Shown one piece after another: positions 5,033 to 5,694 of a DNA stretch of 5,694 nucleotides (its first letter is position 1; the number at the start of each line of letters is the position of its first letter). Source of the DNA: Actinomycetes bacterium (GTDB lineage Bacteria > Actinomycetota > Actinomycetes > Mycobacteriales > Micromonosporaceae); the NCBI GenBank assembly GCA_023437285.1, contig JAEZGP010000278.1, forward strand, positions 1-5,694, read 5' to 3'. The notes beneath the pieces were generated by a model. It was not told where the DNA came from. It did no database searches and worked only from the letters and a program-made list of their open reading frames with translations. Position numbers and translations under genes: made by a program.

Positions 5033-5694
5033 TTATTCCTCGATCGCGCCGCCCACGGTCCGCAGGTGTTCGCGGAACGTCAGGTTCGGTGCGGTCTCGC
5101 GGGCCGCCAGGTAGCCGGCGAAGCCGAGCTGTGCGCGCAGGCTCGTGCCTTCCGCGATGCGGCGCGCCTGACCGCGCTCGGTGTCGCGGATGCCCTCGGC
5201 GAGACCGAACACCCGGTCGGCGTGCGCGGCCGCGACGAACAGCACGCCGTCATCGTCGCCGAGGACAAGATCGTCCTTATCGACCGTCCACTCGCCGACC
5301 GTGGCGTAGCGCAGCGCGCCGTCGGGCCGCTCATCGAGGCGCAGCGGACCGGTCGGCAGGGCACCGAGGCTGAACACGGGCAGGCCGATGGCCCGGATGT
5401 CGGCCGTGTCGCGGTGCAGTCCCCAGATCACCACGCCGCCGAGGCCGGCGTCCCGGGCTTCCAGGACCACGAGGTCGCCGACGCACGCCTCATCGACGCG
5501 GCCGGCGTTGTCCACCACCAGGACGTCGCCGGGCGAGGCGTGCTCGAAGGCCTCCAGGAAGATGTCCACGCTGCCCGCGTGGCGGGCCGGCAGGACCCGC
5601 CCGGCGACCCGGTCGGCGGGCGTCACGGCACGTACGCCCGCCGGGGCGCAGCGCACCCGCAGGCCGGCCCGCAGGCAGGCGTCGGCGACGTGAG
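5033..5694 (-). CDS. RraA-like / HMG aldolase-family protein (5' end outside window)
   Basis: 219 codons are visible and the frame stays open to the right edge. A GTG at 5656 is not the true start, because the 12 codons before it (HVADACLRAGLR) continue the family N-terminus. Recognisable blocks in order are GSVDIFLEAFEHASPGDVLVVDNAG, then GDLVVLEARDAGLGGVVIWGLHRD, then IRAIGLPVFSLG. Relatives include 4-hydroxy-4-methyl-2-oxoglutarate/oxaloacetate aldolases and the RNase E inhibitor RraA. The metal/substrate pair Arg-Asp of HRD (nt about 5408-5413) is kept, while the usual Asp of the DGxxRD motif is Trp (WGLHRD), a variant known in some RraA-like proteins. With Arg-Asp kept, a divalent-metal aldolase or decarboxylase acting on a small keto acid is plausible, but substrate is unknown. 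It also has a roughly 60-residue C-terminal extension containing GFAGYLAARE. It ends 17 bp from eccB, tail to tail. Confidence 0.88.
   Translation of the reverse strand, partial: HVADACLRAGLRVRCAPAGVRAVTPADRVAGRVLPARHAGSVDIFLEAFEHASPGDVLVVDNAGRVDEACVGDLVVLEARDAGLGGVVIWGLHRDTADIRAIGLPVFSLGALPTGPLRLDERPDGALRYATVGEWTVDKDDLVLGDDDGVLFVAAAHADRVFGLAEGIRDTERGQARRIAEGTSLRAQLGFAGYLAARETAPNLTFREHLRTVGGAIEE

Noticed and set aside
5023..5058. Imperfect hairpin between eccB and the RraA-like gene (CCGgtGGCGG / CCGCCcaCGG)
   Set aside because: A 2x2 internal loop, a 16-base loop and no U tract make it weak as a terminator, although a convergent gene pair would need one.

Overview
The window is very GC-rich, with G or C at most third codon positions, GTG starts and strong GGAGG-type ribosome sites. 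It looks like a high-GC actinobacterium. A SigL-type ECF sigma factor next to its anti-sigma gene, a type VII secretion EccB, and TANNNT -10 elements abutting start codons all fit. A Micromonospora/Actinoplanes-type organism is my best guess, from general resemblance only. I see no tRNA, rRNA, CRISPR array, insertion sequence or phage integration signal, and no gene-free stretch over 100 bp.

Left part (1-3549) is a run of minus-strand genes. Read in transcription order (right to left) these are: a small four-helix membrane protein of the YvlD/phage_holin_4_2 family; a GNAT acetyltransferase; a RarD-type EamA/DMT permease; an IclR-family regulator; a SigL-like ECF sigma factor; and the start of its zinc-binding anti-sigma factor, cut by the left edge. 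They do not look like one operon. A 16-bp stem terminator follows the membrane protein gene. The GNAT and rarD genes each have a TANNNT hexamer exactly 6 nt before the start codon, the layout of leaderless transcripts. The iclR leader holds several palindromes. The sigma gene has its own SigL-type promoter, TGAACC-N16-CGTTTC, whose -35 overlaps the iclR stop codon. Sigma and anti-sigma overlap by 4 bp (ATGA), so they form a coupled, probably autoregulated pair.

Right part: a 95-bp divergent intergenic region (3550-3644) leads into the only plus-strand gene, eccB, a membrane core component of ESX/type VII secretion. No other type VII gene is present, and eccB runs tail to tail (17-bp gap) into a minus-strand RraA-like gene cut by the right edge. 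So eccB appears to stand alone.

No wholly new system is evident. The strongest observations are the SigL-type autoregulatory promoter, the isolated eccB with an inverted repeat in its promoter region, the paired leaderless layouts, the directional terminator, and a patch of atypical codon use in the 3' part of rarD.
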